Below, one piece after another: positions 28,564 through 36,387 of a stretch of DNA of 40,285 nt. The notes beneath the pieces were generated by a model. That model made no database searches and was not told where the DNA came from. It worked only from the letters and a program-made list of their open reading frames with translations. The position numbers were made by a program, and so were the translations under genes. The stretch is taken from NCBI RefSeq assembly GCF_029851875.1, contig NZ_JARKVC010000044.1, positions 1-40,285 of the forward strand, read 5' to 3'. Source of the DNA: Actinomyces sp. Lineage in GTDB: Bacteria; Actinomycetota; Actinomycetes; Actinomycetales; Actinomycetaceae. Numbering within the stretch: the first letter of the stretch is position 1; the number at the start of each line of letters is the position of its first letter.

Positions 28564-28612
28564 CGTTGCTACAGGGGAGGGTCAGCCGCTCCTCTGCAGC
28601 AAGGAGAACACC

Positions 28613-29839
28613 GTGGCCATCACCCCAAAACCCCGCCGCCTGAAGAGCGGACAGGTCGTCTGGGACGTCCAGTTCAGACCCACCCCAGGATCCAGCCCCA
28701 CCCGTGAGGTGTTCGACACACTGCCCGCGGCTAAGCAGTTCGTCACCCTCATCGACAGGGTCGGCGGCGCCGCTGCGCGAGCCGCCCGCGACATGGCCAC
28801 CATGTCGGGCACCAGCGTCCCCACGCTCAACACCGCCATCGACCAGCACCTCGACGAGCTGCGCGCCTCAGTCACCGCCGGCACCATCCGCCGCTACCAG
28901 CAGATCGCCAACACCCGCCTGCGCCCCACCCTCGGGGACCTGCCCTGCGACCTCATCACCCGCCCTGTCGTCACCCAGTGGCTCGCCAGGCAGCGCGAGA
29001 CCCCCGTCCAGCGCGGACGAACCAAAGGAAGTACGCCCTCATACAAGACCCTGCGCGGAGCGCAGGCGCTCCTCTCCTCCGTCCTAGAGCGCCAGGTCAG
29101 GGCCGGCACGATCCCGACCAACGTCGCCAGGGGGCTGAAGATCCCCCGCGACGGCATCGTGCGGGACAAGGTGTTCCTTACCCCCACCCAGTTCGCGACC
29201 CTGCTCGACTGCGTCCCAGACGCTCACAAGCCGCTGGTGTCCACCCTCTACGGCCTGGGGCTGCGCTTCGGGGAGGCGACCGCCCTCACCCCGGCCGACC
29301 TTGACCTGGACGCCGCCCAGCCGGTGGTCCGCGTAACCAAGGCGTGGAAGGAGGGCAAGAAGGGCTCCTACCTCGGCTCCCCCAAGACCCGCCGGTCAAT
29401 CCGCACCGTCACCGTCCCGCCCTCCCTCATCCCGATACTCCGCGAGCAGGCGCGAAAGAAGAAGCCCGGGGCGCTGCTGTTCCCTAACGCGTACGGGGAG
29501 CAGATCACCTCAGGCGCCTTCCACGCTCGCGTCTGGCAGCCAGCCGTAGCCGCCTCGGGGCTCGACCCCGCCCCACGCGTCCACGACCTGCGCCACTCCC
29601 ACGCCTCAGCACTGATCGCCGCCGGCATCCCCCTGCCCGTGATCCAGCGACGGCTTGGGCACGAGTCGATCCAGACCACCGTCGACGTGTACGGGCACCT
29701 CGCGCCCGAGGCGTACGCGGGGGCAGCGAGTGCGATCGACCTGTCTCTCACGCTGGCACTACCCAAGGTCGAGAGCGAGGCGGCGCCGGACGAGATCGAG
29801 GGTGAGGTCCTGGAGGAGCGGCAGATTGGGGCCGCGTGA
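28613..29839 (+). CDS. int: Tyrosine-family phage integrase
   Basis: A 408-aa site-specific recombinase. An N-terminal arm-binding domain (residues 1-65) is followed by a SAM-like core-binding domain (70-165) and the catalytic domain (185-375). Catalytic residues: R218 in LGLRFGEATAL, a beta-hairpin Lys near K258 (SPKTRRSI), H324 and R327 in VHDLRHSH, H350 in RRLGHESIQ and the nucleophile Y360 in VDVYGHL, so all are intact. The GTG at 28613 has AAGGAG at 28601-28606. The longer open frame running upstream to 27776 crosses the lipoprotein remnant and is rejected. It is read away from the att core, from a damage-type promoter. Confidence 0.95.
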   Translation: MAITPKPRRLKSGQVVWDVQFRPTPGSSPTREVFDTLPAAKQFVTLIDRVGGAAARAARDMATMSGTSVPTLNTAIDQHLDELRASVTAGTIRRYQQIANTRLRPTLGDLPCDLITRPVVTQWLARQRETPVQRGRTKGSTPSYKTLRGAQALLSSVLERQVRAGTIPTNVARGLKIPRDGIVRDKVFLTPTQFATLLDCVPDAHKPLVSTLYGLGLRFGEATALTPADLDLDAAQPVVRVTKAWKEGKKGSYLGSPKTRRSIRTVTVPPSLIPILREQARKKKPGALLFPNAYGEQITSGAFHARVWQPAVAASGLDPAPRVHDLRHSHASALIAAGIPLPVIQRRLGHESIQTTVDVYGHLAPEAYAGAASAIDLSLTLALPKVESEAAPDEIEGEVLEERQIGAA

Positions 29840-29850
29840 CCCGGGTTTCG

Positions 29851-29872
29851 TGTCGGACCCTGCCGCTAGCGT
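29851..29872 (+). promoter_or_regulatory. Second damage-type promoter, upstream of a leaderless small gene
   Basis: TGTCGG (29851-29856) and TAGCGT (29867-29872) have the same 10-nt gap as the integrase element, and the two 22-bp elements differ at only three positions. The ATG at 29881 lies 8 nt after the -10 hexamer, which would place the transcription start at or next to the start codon. Confidence 0.62.
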
Positions 29873-29880
29873 CCCGGGCC

Positions 29881-30168
29881 ATGAGCACCCGTGTCGTCGT
29901 CATGACCCGCACCCACCAGACGTGGCCCACCGACGGCGGCGTCATGGCAGTCGCCCCCGTCCCACAGCGCCCTGCCTGCGGCGCGTCCTGGCGTCTCACG
30001 GGGGTGCTGCCCCGCACGGTGGTGTGCGGGTGCCGCCCCGGCTGGCCCAGGCACACGGCGTGGGCGTGCTGCTCCTGCGCCCTGGTGGTGGCTGAGCAGT
30101 GCTCCGACCCCAGCAGGTGGATGTCGACATACACGCCGGTGGGCTGCACCCGTGCGGTGGCCGTCTGA
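29881..30168 (+). CDS. Small Cys-rich protein, probably leaderless and damage-induced
   Basis: A 95-aa ORF with strong G/C bias at third codon positions. Cys residues cluster as PACGASW, VVCGCRPGW and AWACCSC with more at EQCSD and VGCTR, suggesting a metal-binding (zinc-ribbon-like) fold. It has no Shine-Dalgarno sequence; its ATG sits directly after the TAGCGT -10, fitting a leaderless mRNA. The ORF can be extended in frame to 29836, but that start overlaps the integrase stop and lies upstream of the promoter. I do not recognise a family. Its place beside the integrase suggests a role in excision or in signalling damage to the prophage; this is speculation. Confidence 0.6.
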   Translation: MSTRVVVMTRTHQTWPTDGGVMAVAPVPQRPACGASWRLTGVLPRTVVCGCRPGWPRHTAWACCSCALVVAEQCSDPSRWMSTYTPVGCTRAVAV

Positions 30169-30187
30169 CGGCCCCGGATACACGAGT

Positions 30188-30223
30188 AGCGCCCCCACCG
30201 GCCGTGTGGCTGGTGGGGGCGCT
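30188..30223. terminator. Bidirectional terminator between the converging prophage units
   Basis: AGCGCCCCCACC (30188-30199) pairs perfectly with GGTGGGGGCGCT (30212-30223), and the loop holds a further GCC/GGC stem around GTGT. The + strand is followed by TCATCGTTT and the - strand by ACTCGTG. It lies between the small Cys-rich gene and the stop of the last minus-strand tail gene, where two convergent units need ending. Confidence 0.75.
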
Positions 30224-30230
30224 TCATCGT

Positions 30231-30887
30231 TTAGGTGGGTGTGCCTGGCAGGGTGGCGGGCCAGGGCGTGCCCGGCCTGTAGGCCAAGCTGGCGCTGAGC
30301 TGCTTGATGCCGTTGTTGGCGTAGTGGCCCCCGGCAGGTGCCACGGGCAGGTCAATCAGGGCTCCTTTGGCGGTCCAGGTGGCGTCGGGCAGCAGGCTGG
30401 GGGTGATGCCTGCGTGCAGGAACCCCGCGGTGGCGCCTGTGCCCTGCGCGTAGCGCACCAGGCACAGCCCGTCACCCTCACTGGCCAGCCCGGCGGTGAG
30501 CAGGGCGGGCAGGGGCAGGTTCAGGTGCGAGGTGCTGGTGACGCCGGTGATGGTCGCGGCCACCAGGGAGTCGGCCCACACCAGCAGGGTGTCGCCGGCG
30601 CGTCGTAACCGGTAGGTGCGCCACCGTCCCGTGACGGTCTCGTCCAGGCCCGCCTGGAGGCTGCGCCACCCGGTGTCGCCGTCCACGACGACCCAGCCGG
30701 TGGGGCGGCGCCGCCACACCCACGCCCCCACCCCGGTCCCGTCGGTGGACACGTAGGTGGAGCCCACCGGGGCGGTGCGTACCTGCTGGACCAGGTCAGG
30801 GGGCAGGGTGGGTGGCGTGTCCGGCCTACCGGTACCGGTCAGGGCCAGCGGGGCGCCGGCCAGGTGCGCGTGCAGGACGGGGCTCAC
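30231..30887 (-). CDS. Phage tail-associated hypothetical protein (last gene of the late operon)
   Basis: A 218-aa protein (GTG start at 30887). Trp-rich beta-strand stretches such as VGAWVWRRRPTGWVVVDGDT and TGRWRTYRLRRAGDTLLVW suggest a beta-rich fibre or baseplate domain. The C-terminal part has WTAKGALIDLPVAPAGGHY. No family recognised. It is the promoter-distal gene of the minus-strand tail/lysis block and is followed by the terminator hairpin at 30188-30223. Confidence 0.68.
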   Translation of the reverse strand: MSPVLHAHLAGAPLALTGTGRPDTPPTLPPDLVQQVRTAPVGSTYVSTDGTGVGAWVWRRRPTGWVVVDGDTGWRSLQAGLDETVTGRWRTYRLRRAGDTLLVWADSLVAATITGVTSTSHLNLPLPALLTAGLASEGDGLCLVRYAQGTGATAGFLHAGITPSLLPDATWTAKGALIDLPVAPAGGHYANNGIKQLSASLAYRPGTPWPATLPGTPT

Positions 30888-30906
30888 AGCGCACCACCGT
30901 GCCGTG

Positions 30907-31239
30907 TCACACCATCCAGGACCCTGACAGGTAGACCCGCGTCCCGGGCTGCGGTGCGGCTGGGGTGGATCCGGCCCGGAAAAAGTTGCCCCACCTCTCC
31001 CACTGCATGACGCCCACGCTCGTGCGGTCCCACTGCCAGACCCACAGCAGGCACGCCTCGACCGGCCGCCACCCCACAGGCAGGGACAGGGTGTAGAGCC
31101 GGGGCTCCTGCGGCAGGGTGAGGCGCTCGGAGTGGACCCCGACCGTGCGGCCCTCGCGCACCAGCCAGGCCCTGCCCGTCGTGCCGGCAGGCAGCAGAGG
31201 CAGCAGGTCGAGACGGTCCAGGTCCTGGTGCAGCCTCAC
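30907..31239 (-). CDS. Trp-rich phage tail hypothetical protein, possibly missing its N-terminus by frameshift
   Basis: A 110-aa ORF (GTG 31239) with good codon bias: LDRLDLLPLLPAGTTGRAWL, YTLSLPVGWRPVEACLLWVW, QWDRTSVGVMQWERWGNFF. The codon before the GTG in this frame is TGA. A different frame starting at ATG 31306 reads [20 protein letters not shown] before turning into low-quality Ala/Pro/Arg/His-rich sequence at about 31240. Removing one base near 31240 would join the two into a single protein of about 133 aa, starting 12 nt inside the collagen-like gene's stop. The C-terminal ORF is the confident part; the start is uncertain. Confidence 0.6.
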   Translation of the reverse strand: MRLHQDLDRLDLLPLLPAGTTGRAWLVREGRTVGVHSERLTLPQEPRLYTLSLPVGWRPVEACLLWVWQWDRTSVGVMQWERWGNFFRAGSTPAAPQPGTRVYLSGSWMV

Positions 31240-31293
31240 TCACACCACCCCGTACCAGCAGCGGGGGGGCCGTGACGGTCCCCGTGGATGTCG

Positions 31294-32355
31294 TCAGATC
31301 GTCCATGTCAGTACCACTCCTCCGTCAGGCACTATCGGTATCTCACCCAGCCGCACGCTCGTGCCTGCCAGGGTCACGGGCCACCAGTCCTGCCCGGCCA
31401 CCCACCAGCCGCCCACCGTGGCGACGGGCGCGTCGGCGGCCTCCAGGTCCGCCAGCACCGTCGTGGCGGGCGTCCCGGCCAGGCGCAGCACGCGCACCGG
31501 CCCCACCCGCACCAGCTCCCCCGACACTCCCGCGCCGACGGACACGCCCACCACCTGGGCGGGAGTGTCAGAGGGCACCAGGCCCAGAGTCAGGGTCAGG
31601 TCGGGCGAGGTGCCGGTGACCGTGGCCGTGGGGGCCGACCCCACAGGCAGCACCACCGCCCGCGCGGACAGGCGCGGCACCGGACCAGGCGGCCCCACCT
31701 CACCACGAGGACCGACCGGCCCGGTCTCACCCCGAGGACCGACAGGGCCAGTCTCACCCCGTGGCCCGGTCTCACCGCGCTCACCCTGGGGGCCGGTCTC
31801 ACCACGGGGGCCGGTCTCACCGCGCTCACCGGCGGGGCCGGTCAGGCGTCCGGCCTCCACGGCCTCACGCACCGCCGACAGGTCCCCGGCCGCAGCCTCG
31901 GCAGCGGCCTCGGCACGCAGGGCCGCGCCCTCAGCCACCGTCACCGCGTCACCGGCATACGCGGCCTGCGGTACCAGGTCGGCCAGGTCGTACACCTGGC
32001 CGGCACGCAGCACCACGTGAGCACGCCAGTCAACGCCCGGGGCTACCAGGCGCAGCAGGTAGGTCCACTCACCTCCCGGCTCCACACCAGGGGCGTCGCA
32101 GCCCACCACGTCCACCCAGCCATGGGCCTGGCTGTCAGCATCCGTGTAGGTCAGGTGCCCGGCCTCGTCCAGGGAGGCGCGCACGCGGTAGGCCACCAGC
32201 ACCCGGCCCCCGTCCACCACAGCACGCGGGGAGCACGGGTCAGGATCCAGGGACAGGGACCCGCCCGCCCCGGTACGCCCATCAGGCAGCACCACGCGCC
32301 CAGCCACACGAGCCCACGGCACCGGCGGGGCAGTGATCTGGTCAGTCTCGGTCAT
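31294..32355 (-). CDS. Collagen-like phage tail fibre/minor tail protein
   Basis: A 353-aa protein with an N-terminal structured domain (1-130), a short Ala-rich helical region (140-170), about 17 Gly-X-Y triplets at residues 173-223 (units such as [15 protein letters not shown]) and a C-terminal beta-rich domain ([40 protein letters not shown]). Collagen-like triplets are common in phage tail fibres and form trimeric stalks. The ATG overlaps the stop of the upstream coiled-coil gene by 4 bp. It probably contributes to host contact; this is inference. Confidence 0.85.
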   Translation of the reverse strand: MTETDQITAPPVPWARVAGRVVLPDGRTGAGGSLSLDPDPCSPRAVVDGGRVLVAYRVRASLDEAGHLTYTDADSQAHGWVDVVGCDAPGVEPGGEWTYLLRLVAPGVDWRAHVVLRAGQVYDLADLVPQAAYAGDAVTVAEGAALRAEAAAEAAAGDLSAVREAVEAGRLTGPAGERGETGPRGETGPQGERGETGPRGETGPVGPRGETGPVGPRGEVGPPGPVPRLSARAVVLPVGSAPTATVTGTSPDLTLTLGLVPSDTPAQVVGVSVGAGVSGELVRVGPVRVLRLAGTPATTVLADLEAADAPVATVGGWWVAGQDWWPVTLAGTSVRLGEIPIVPDGGVVLTWTI

Positions 32356-32753
32356 GGCTCCGTCTCACTCTCTACGGCGCGGATGCGCTCGTCGTGGTCG
32401 CGCAGCCGCTCGTCATGGTCACGGCGGGCGTCCGACAGGTCCTGACGTGTCGCACCCAGGTCACGGTGCAGGGCGGCCAGGTCCTGACGGATAGCGGCGT
32501 TGTCCTGCCGTGAGTCGGTGATGTCACGCAGCATCACGGCCTGCTTGGACTCGATCCGGGTGATCGCGTCCTTGATCGAGGAGCCGTGGTTGTGCTCGAC
32601 CTGGGCACGCACGGCGGTGACGTCATCGGCTAGGCCCGCGTCCCTCGCGTCCCTGCGTCGCAGGGTGGCCAGGGCACCTATCAGGGCGGCCAGCCCGGCC
32701 ATACCGCCCGCACTGTTGGCGAGCTCCAGCAGGTCTCTGAGGAACGGCGGCAC
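32352..32753 (-). CDS. Phage membrane protein with coiled-coil tail (DUF2746-like)
   Basis: A 133-aa protein. A short N-terminal membrane segment ([20 protein letters not shown], residues 12-31) is followed by a charged coiled coil with heptad-like repeats ([20 protein letters not shown], then [20 protein letters not shown]). This layout matches small lysis-cassette proteins of actinophages annotated DUF2746. The GTG start overlaps the holin stop by one base. Its location after endolysin and holin suggests an accessory lysis or spanin-like role. Confidence 0.7.
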   Translation of the reverse strand: MPPFLRDLLELANSAGGMAGLAALIGALATLRRRDARDAGLADDVTAVRAQVEHNHGSSIKDAITRIESKQAVMLRDITDSRQDNAAIRQDLAALHRDLGATRQDLSDARRDHDERLRDHDERIRAVESETEP

Positions 32754-33007
32754 TAGGCACCCGCCTCCCCATCGTGTCCAGTGGCGATGGCGGTGTCAGC
32801 CCGTGCCGGGTCCGCGATCGAGGTCAGCACCGAGGCGATGACGGCCAGGGCTACCGTGGACGCCACAGCAGGCCAGGGCACGTCCCCCAGCAGCGTCGCC
32901 GTCCCGATACCGGCTAGGGCGGTCTGGGCGGCCGTCTTGGCGGCGCGCTCAGCCACACCAAGCCACCAGGTGCGCCGCACATAGGTCTTTGCGAGGTGCT
33001 TCGCCAT
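32753..33007 (-). CDS. Phage holin, r1t-like
   Basis: An 84-aa protein with a basic N-terminus, the family-like segment [20 protein letters not shown], and two membrane helices ([10 protein letters not shown] region and [20 protein letters not shown]). This matches the r1t-type holin family (AERAxKTxAQT). Holins pierce the membrane at lysis time. It lies directly after the endolysin gene. I chose ATG 33007; a GTG at 33016 in frame would add three residues and overlap the endolysin stop. Confidence 0.84.
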   Translation of the reverse strand: MAKHLAKTYVRRTWWLGVAERAAKTAAQTALAGIGTATLLGDVPWPAVASTVALAVIASVLTSIADPARADTAIATGHDGEAGA

Positions 33008-33009
33008 GC

Positions 33010-33867
33010 TCACCACACCCCCGCGTTGAGAGCCGTCTGCATCTTCTTGACGGTGTTGGAGGGGCCGTCCAGGCGTCCGTCCGCCGGGTACCCGTAGTGG
33101 GCCTCCAGGGCGTTAATCGTGGCGGGGCCCATGATGCCGTCAGCCCCCACACCCAGGCGGTCCTGCATCGCCTTGATGACGGCCGACCCGGTGGGGCTAC
33201 CTGTCCACTTCCAGCCCGTGGTGGCGGCCTTCAGGATGCTACGGCGTCCGGTCCACTGGCCCCACACCTCGCCGTCGACCGGCGTGCCCAGGACCTCCTG
33301 GAGTCGGCGCGTGGTGGCGGACCCCCACCAGCCGTCCACGGTCAGCCCACCAGACGGCGCAGGAGCTGGTGCAGCGGGGGCGGGCGTGGTGGGCGCTGGT
33401 GCGGCCCCGCCAGCGATCTGACGGGCGCGGGCGTCCAGGGCGGTCAGGCGCACGTACCAGCGGCCAGGGCAGGCGGTGGACATGTGGTCGCGGTGCCCCG
33501 CCAGGGGCAGGTTGCCGTGCTCGGAGCGGATCGCGGCCACCAGGCCGGCCACCGTCTCGAAGTCCCCGTCGCTCATCTCTGGGCGGCACTCGATGCCGAT
33601 GCCACGGGGGTTGCCGGAGGAGCCTGCGTGCCAGGCGCGGTCACGGTCGGACACCAGCTGTGTCACCCGGCCGGCGGAGGCCACGTAGTGGGCGGAGGAG
33701 TTTCCGGCGTAGCGGCACAGGTAGGCGGCCACCCCGTCGTGGGACTGGCCGTCTGCGCCCCAGTGGTGGATGACGATCTGGTTGGGTGCCCCGGCCGGAC
33801 GGCCGGGACTGTAGTTCGGTGACTGCCGGACGTCTGTCACGGCAGAGTTGGGGGCGATCTGGGTCAT
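33010..33867 (-). CDS. Phage endolysin: amidase_2/PGRP domain plus peptidoglycan-binding repeats
   Basis: A 285-aa lysin. The N-terminal N-acetylmuramoyl-L-alanine amidase domain has zinc ligands H34 ([10 protein letters not shown]), H125 (LAGHRDHMS) and C133 (TACPGR). A Pro/Ala linker (155-172) leads to two peptidoglycan-binding-type repeats ([20 protein letters not shown] and [17 protein letters not shown]). It has no signal peptide, so release needs the adjacent holin. AGGAGG precedes the ATG, and a hairpin lies just upstream (33895-33923). Confidence 0.94.
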   Translation of the reverse strand: MTQIAPNSAVTDVRQSPNYSPGRPAGAPNQIVIHHWGADGQSHDGVAAYLCRYAGNSSAHYVASAGRVTQLVSDRDRAWHAGSSGNPRGIGIECRPEMSDGDFETVAGLVAAIRSEHGNLPLAGHRDHMSTACPGRWYVRLTALDARARQIAGGAAPAPTTPAPAAPAPAPSGGLTVDGWWGSATTRRLQEVLGTPVDGEVWGQWTGRRSILKAATTGWKWTGSPTGSAVIKAMQDRLGVGADGIMGPATINALEAHYGYPADGRLDGPSNTVKKMQTALNAGVW

Positions 33868-33894
33868 GTGATCCTCCTGGTCCTGGTACGACTA

Positions 33895-33923
33895 GAGCCC
33901 CCTGGCTGTGCGCCTGGGGGCTC
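33895..33923 (-). terminator. Hairpin between tail and lysis genes
   Basis: GAGCCCCC (33895-33902) and GGGGGCTC (33916-33923) form an 8-bp stem, with two more G-C pairs inside past one mismatch. It lies in the only sizeable gap (96 bp) of the lower late operon, before the endolysin ribosome binding site. It has no U tract in the minus-strand direction, so it may only attenuate transcription into the lysis genes. Confidence 0.45.
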
Positions 33924-33963
33924 GGACGGGTCGTGTATGTGGTTGGTGTGTGGTGGGCTGGTG

Positions 33964-34614
33964 TCAGGCTTGTGAGGCGATAGGCCAGGCGGCCACGGTC
34001 ACGCGGGTCCACTCGTCGGACACGAGCGTCATGGTGGCCGCCCCGGTGGGGGCCACGGCGCACACCTCGAAGTCCGGCGTCACCCCCGCGCGCACGACGG
34101 CCATCCCGGCCACGGTGATGTTCCCGTCGTCGACGTCGGGGATACGGGCCTTGAAGAACTGGCCGTTCATGCGCAGCTCGGCGTCCGCCGTGCCGGACTT
34201 CATCCGCGCCCACAGCGAGCCGATCCCCATCACGACCCTGTCGTAGGGGGCGACCGGCAGCGTCGTGCCGGCTACCTTGACCGCCCCGCCACGCGGGATG
34301 GTGTGGTCCCCGTAGCCGACGCCGCCGCCTGAGGCGGTGGACCACTGCACCTCGCTGACCGGTGCCAGCGCCCACGCCCCCGACGGGGTGCGGGTGCCGT
34401 CGGCCCGCCACAGCACCCCCTTGATGTCCCCGTACCAGGGGGCGGCGGGTGTTGGTGCGGAGCCGGCGGCCCGGGCGGAGTCCAGGGCGGTGCGCATGGC
34501 GGAGGTCGAGGTGAAGGCCACGATGGTGCCCATGGCGTCCAGGCTCGTGGGCCACGTGGCCAGCAGGCTGTCACCTGCCTCGGGGACCGTGTTCCCCTTG
34601 GGGGTCTTACGCAT
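33964..34614 (-). CDS. Phage minor tail/tail-tip protein
   Basis: A 216-aa protein. The N-terminal region MRKTPKGNTVPEAGDSLLAT with the following TSLDAMGTIVAFTSTSAM resembles the start of many actinophage minor tail proteins that follow the tail fibre gene. The rest is predicted beta-rich (PWYGDIKGVLWRADGTRTPS, SDEWTRVTVAAWPIASQA). I do not recognise a specific family. It starts 17 bases after the previous gene's stop with GAGAAGGAC as the ribosome binding site and is the last tail gene before the lysis cassette. Confidence 0.72.
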   Translation of the reverse strand: MRKTPKGNTVPEAGDSLLATWPTSLDAMGTIVAFTSTSAMRTALDSARAAGSAPTPAAPWYGDIKGVLWRADGTRTPSGAWALAPVSEVQWSTASGGGVGYGDHTIPRGGAVKVAGTTLPVAPYDRVVMGIGSLWARMKSGTADAELRMNGQFFKARIPDVDDGNITVAGMAVVRAGVTPDFEVCAVAPTGAATMTLVSDEWTRVTVAAWPIASQA

Positions 34615-34630
34615 AGCTGTTTGTCCTTCT

Positions 34631-36328
34631 CTAGTCCTCGTGGAGCATGTACAGGGACAGGCGCGACAGCCCCGAGTTGGGCTTCCAGCTGCCGGTGTTC
34701 TGCCAGAAGGCCAGGCACACGCCGTCCCCGGCGTCCAGGTGCATCAGGCCGCACACCGACGGCTTGGTCGTGATGGCGGCGATCAGCGGCAGGGTCGTCG
34801 CCGGGTCGCTGTCCCAGTCCGGTGCGCGCCTGGACCTGCGGCACACGCCCACAGACACGGCCCAGGAGGCCTGCGTGGACTCCCACCTGAACCCGCACGA
34901 GACGTCCACGGCGTACCAGCCTGAGGTGGGGACGACGCAGTAGCCGTCTGCGGTCGTGCACCCGCCCCGCAGCGTCCTTGACGCGGCTGTGTCCACGGTC
35001 AGCAGGCCGCTGGTGCCGGAGGCGGCGTTGGCGCCGGCGTTTGGCGCCCAGGTGATGAATGCTGCGGGCGGCTGGACGAGCGCCCGCCACGAGGCGCGGC
35101 CGAGCCGGGTGGCCCCCTGCGTGTAGGTCACCCCGTCAGACGTCAGCGTCGCGAGCCCGCTGCCTGTGGTGATGTCGATGCGTGCCTGGCCGGAGGCGTC
35201 ACGCCAGATACGCAGCCCCGAGGTGCGTGCAGGACGCCACGACACTGACAGGTCCTTGATGAGCAGGCGGGGGGCGACGTTGCGCACCGACACCTGCCCG
35301 CCCACGACGACCGACAGGATCCTCGCCCCGTCCGGGACTGACACGCTCGCCGTGGATGACGTGGAGAACCGCTGCGTCACGCCCGGCTCGCCGTCGCCCT
35401 TGTAGGACACGGTCAGCCACCAGTCCACGCCGTCGGAGGCGTCGACGGTAGCGGTCACCACGGTGCCAGCCGCCTCGCCCTCACCAGGCCCCAGCCCGCC
35501 CTTCAGGGCGGCCGAGAACTGCGCGAAGGGCGTCCGGCCGGTCACCAGGACGCCCGTGGCCGCCTCGGCCACGCTCGTCCCGGTCGCCTCACCGGGCACC
35601 CACCCTGAGCGTGGGGCCGTCTGTGTGCGTGCCTGGCTGTCAGAGTCCAGCAGCGACAACTCCCCGCCGGACAGGCGGTTGCCTACCAGGTCGCCCACCA
35701 CGGCGGTGCCGGTGACCGTCGCCCGCCCGGCGGTGAGCATGTCCGTGGTCACCTCGGCGAAGCCGGCGACCCTTGCCCACAGCTCGCGTGAGGCGACCAG
35801 CTTCTCGGCGGTCACGGCCCCGTCGGCCAGCAGGGCACCGCCGATCAGGGAGGGGCCGGGCACGATCCTGTCCGTGGGCACCTCGGCCCCGGCCAGGCGC
35901 TCCTCGGCGGCTGCCAGCTCCTCGCCCAGGCGCTGGCTCGCCCGCGCGAGGTCGCCCTCGGCCTTGGCCAGGCCCTCGGTCAGTATCCGCCCCACCGCGC
36001 CGGTGGGTACCGGGGCGGAGCCTGGGGGCAGGGTGATCGGTGAGGAGATGGACACCACCCGGCCCGTGGCGTCCAGGGTCACCTGGACGATCGAGCCCAC
36101 TGCGCTCACGCCGCCGTCTGACAGGCCGGTGACCTCGCTGGTGGGGGCGTCGTGGGGGATTCCTACGCGCAGCCAGCCCCTGGGCAGGGCGGGCTCGTCC
36201 TCGTGGGTGGCGCGTACCACGCCCAGCACCCACGAGGGTGTGCCTGCTGCCGCCTGGGCCGCTGAGGAGGCCAGAGCGGCCTCCTGCGTGCGGTGGGGTG
36301 AGGTGTCCAGCCACAGGCTCCTACCCAT
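34631..36328 (-). CDS. Phage minor tail/fibre protein
   Basis: A 565-aa protein. Its N-terminal 130 residues form an OB-like tail-tip domain (GWLRVGIPHDAPTSEVTGLS). A helical stretch at 120-155 (EGLAKAEGDLARASQRLGEE) is followed by the phrase VTAEKLVASRELWARVAGFA, typical of actinophage tail proteins that end in jelly-roll host-binding domains. The C-terminal 300 residues are beta-rich (VDWWLTVSYKGDGEPGVTQR, SGWYAVDVSCGFRWESTQAS). It is the likely receptor-binding or fibre component. AAGGAG precedes the ATG. Confidence 0.78.
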   Translation of the reverse strand: MGRSLWLDTSPHRTQEAALASSAAQAAAGTPSWVLGVVRATHEDEPALPRGWLRVGIPHDAPTSEVTGLSDGGVSAVGSIVQVTLDATGRVVSISSPITLPPGSAPVPTGAVGRILTEGLAKAEGDLARASQRLGEELAAAEERLAGAEVPTDRIVPGPSLIGGALLADGAVTAEKLVASRELWARVAGFAEVTTDMLTAGRATVTGTAVVGDLVGNRLSGGELSLLDSDSQARTQTAPRSGWVPGEATGTSVAEAATGVLVTGRTPFAQFSAALKGGLGPGEGEAAGTVVTATVDASDGVDWWLTVSYKGDGEPGVTQRFSTSSTASVSVPDGARILSVVVGGQVSVRNVAPRLLIKDLSVSWRPARTSGLRIWRDASGQARIDITTGSGLATLTSDGVTYTQGATRLGRASWRALVQPPAAFITWAPNAGANAASGTSGLLTVDTAASRTLRGGCTTADGYCVVPTSGWYAVDVSCGFRWESTQASWAVSVGVCRRSRRAPDWDSDPATTLPLIAAITTKPSVCGLMHLDAGDGVCLAFWQNTGSWKPNSGLSRLSLYMLHED

Positions 36329-36387
36329 CGTGTCTCCTTACGTGTAGGTCTCTTCCAGGTACGTGCGTGGCGTGGGCGGTATGTGTG

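Noticed and set aside
27776-28612. Long N-terminal extension of the integrase frame
   Set aside because: It crosses the lipoprotein remnant, the att core and the promoter; the GTG at 28613 with AAGGAG is the better start.
29748-30227. 159-aa minus-strand ORF overlapping the small Cys-rich gene
   Set aside because: It runs through the terminator hairpin and into the integrase 3' end, is Arg/Pro/His-rich, and has no promoter or ribosome binding site.
30884-31306. 140-aa minus-strand ORF with tidy 4-bp overlap to the next gene
   Set aside because: After the first 22 residues it becomes Ala/Pro/Arg/His-rich without coding bias, while the overlapping frame 30907-31239 has clear codon bias. Only its start may be real.
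31690-31860. Short regular DNA repeats resembling an array
   Set aside because: They encode in-frame Gly-X-Y triplets of a tail fibre; there are no spacers, so this is not a CRISPR array. None was seen elsewhere.
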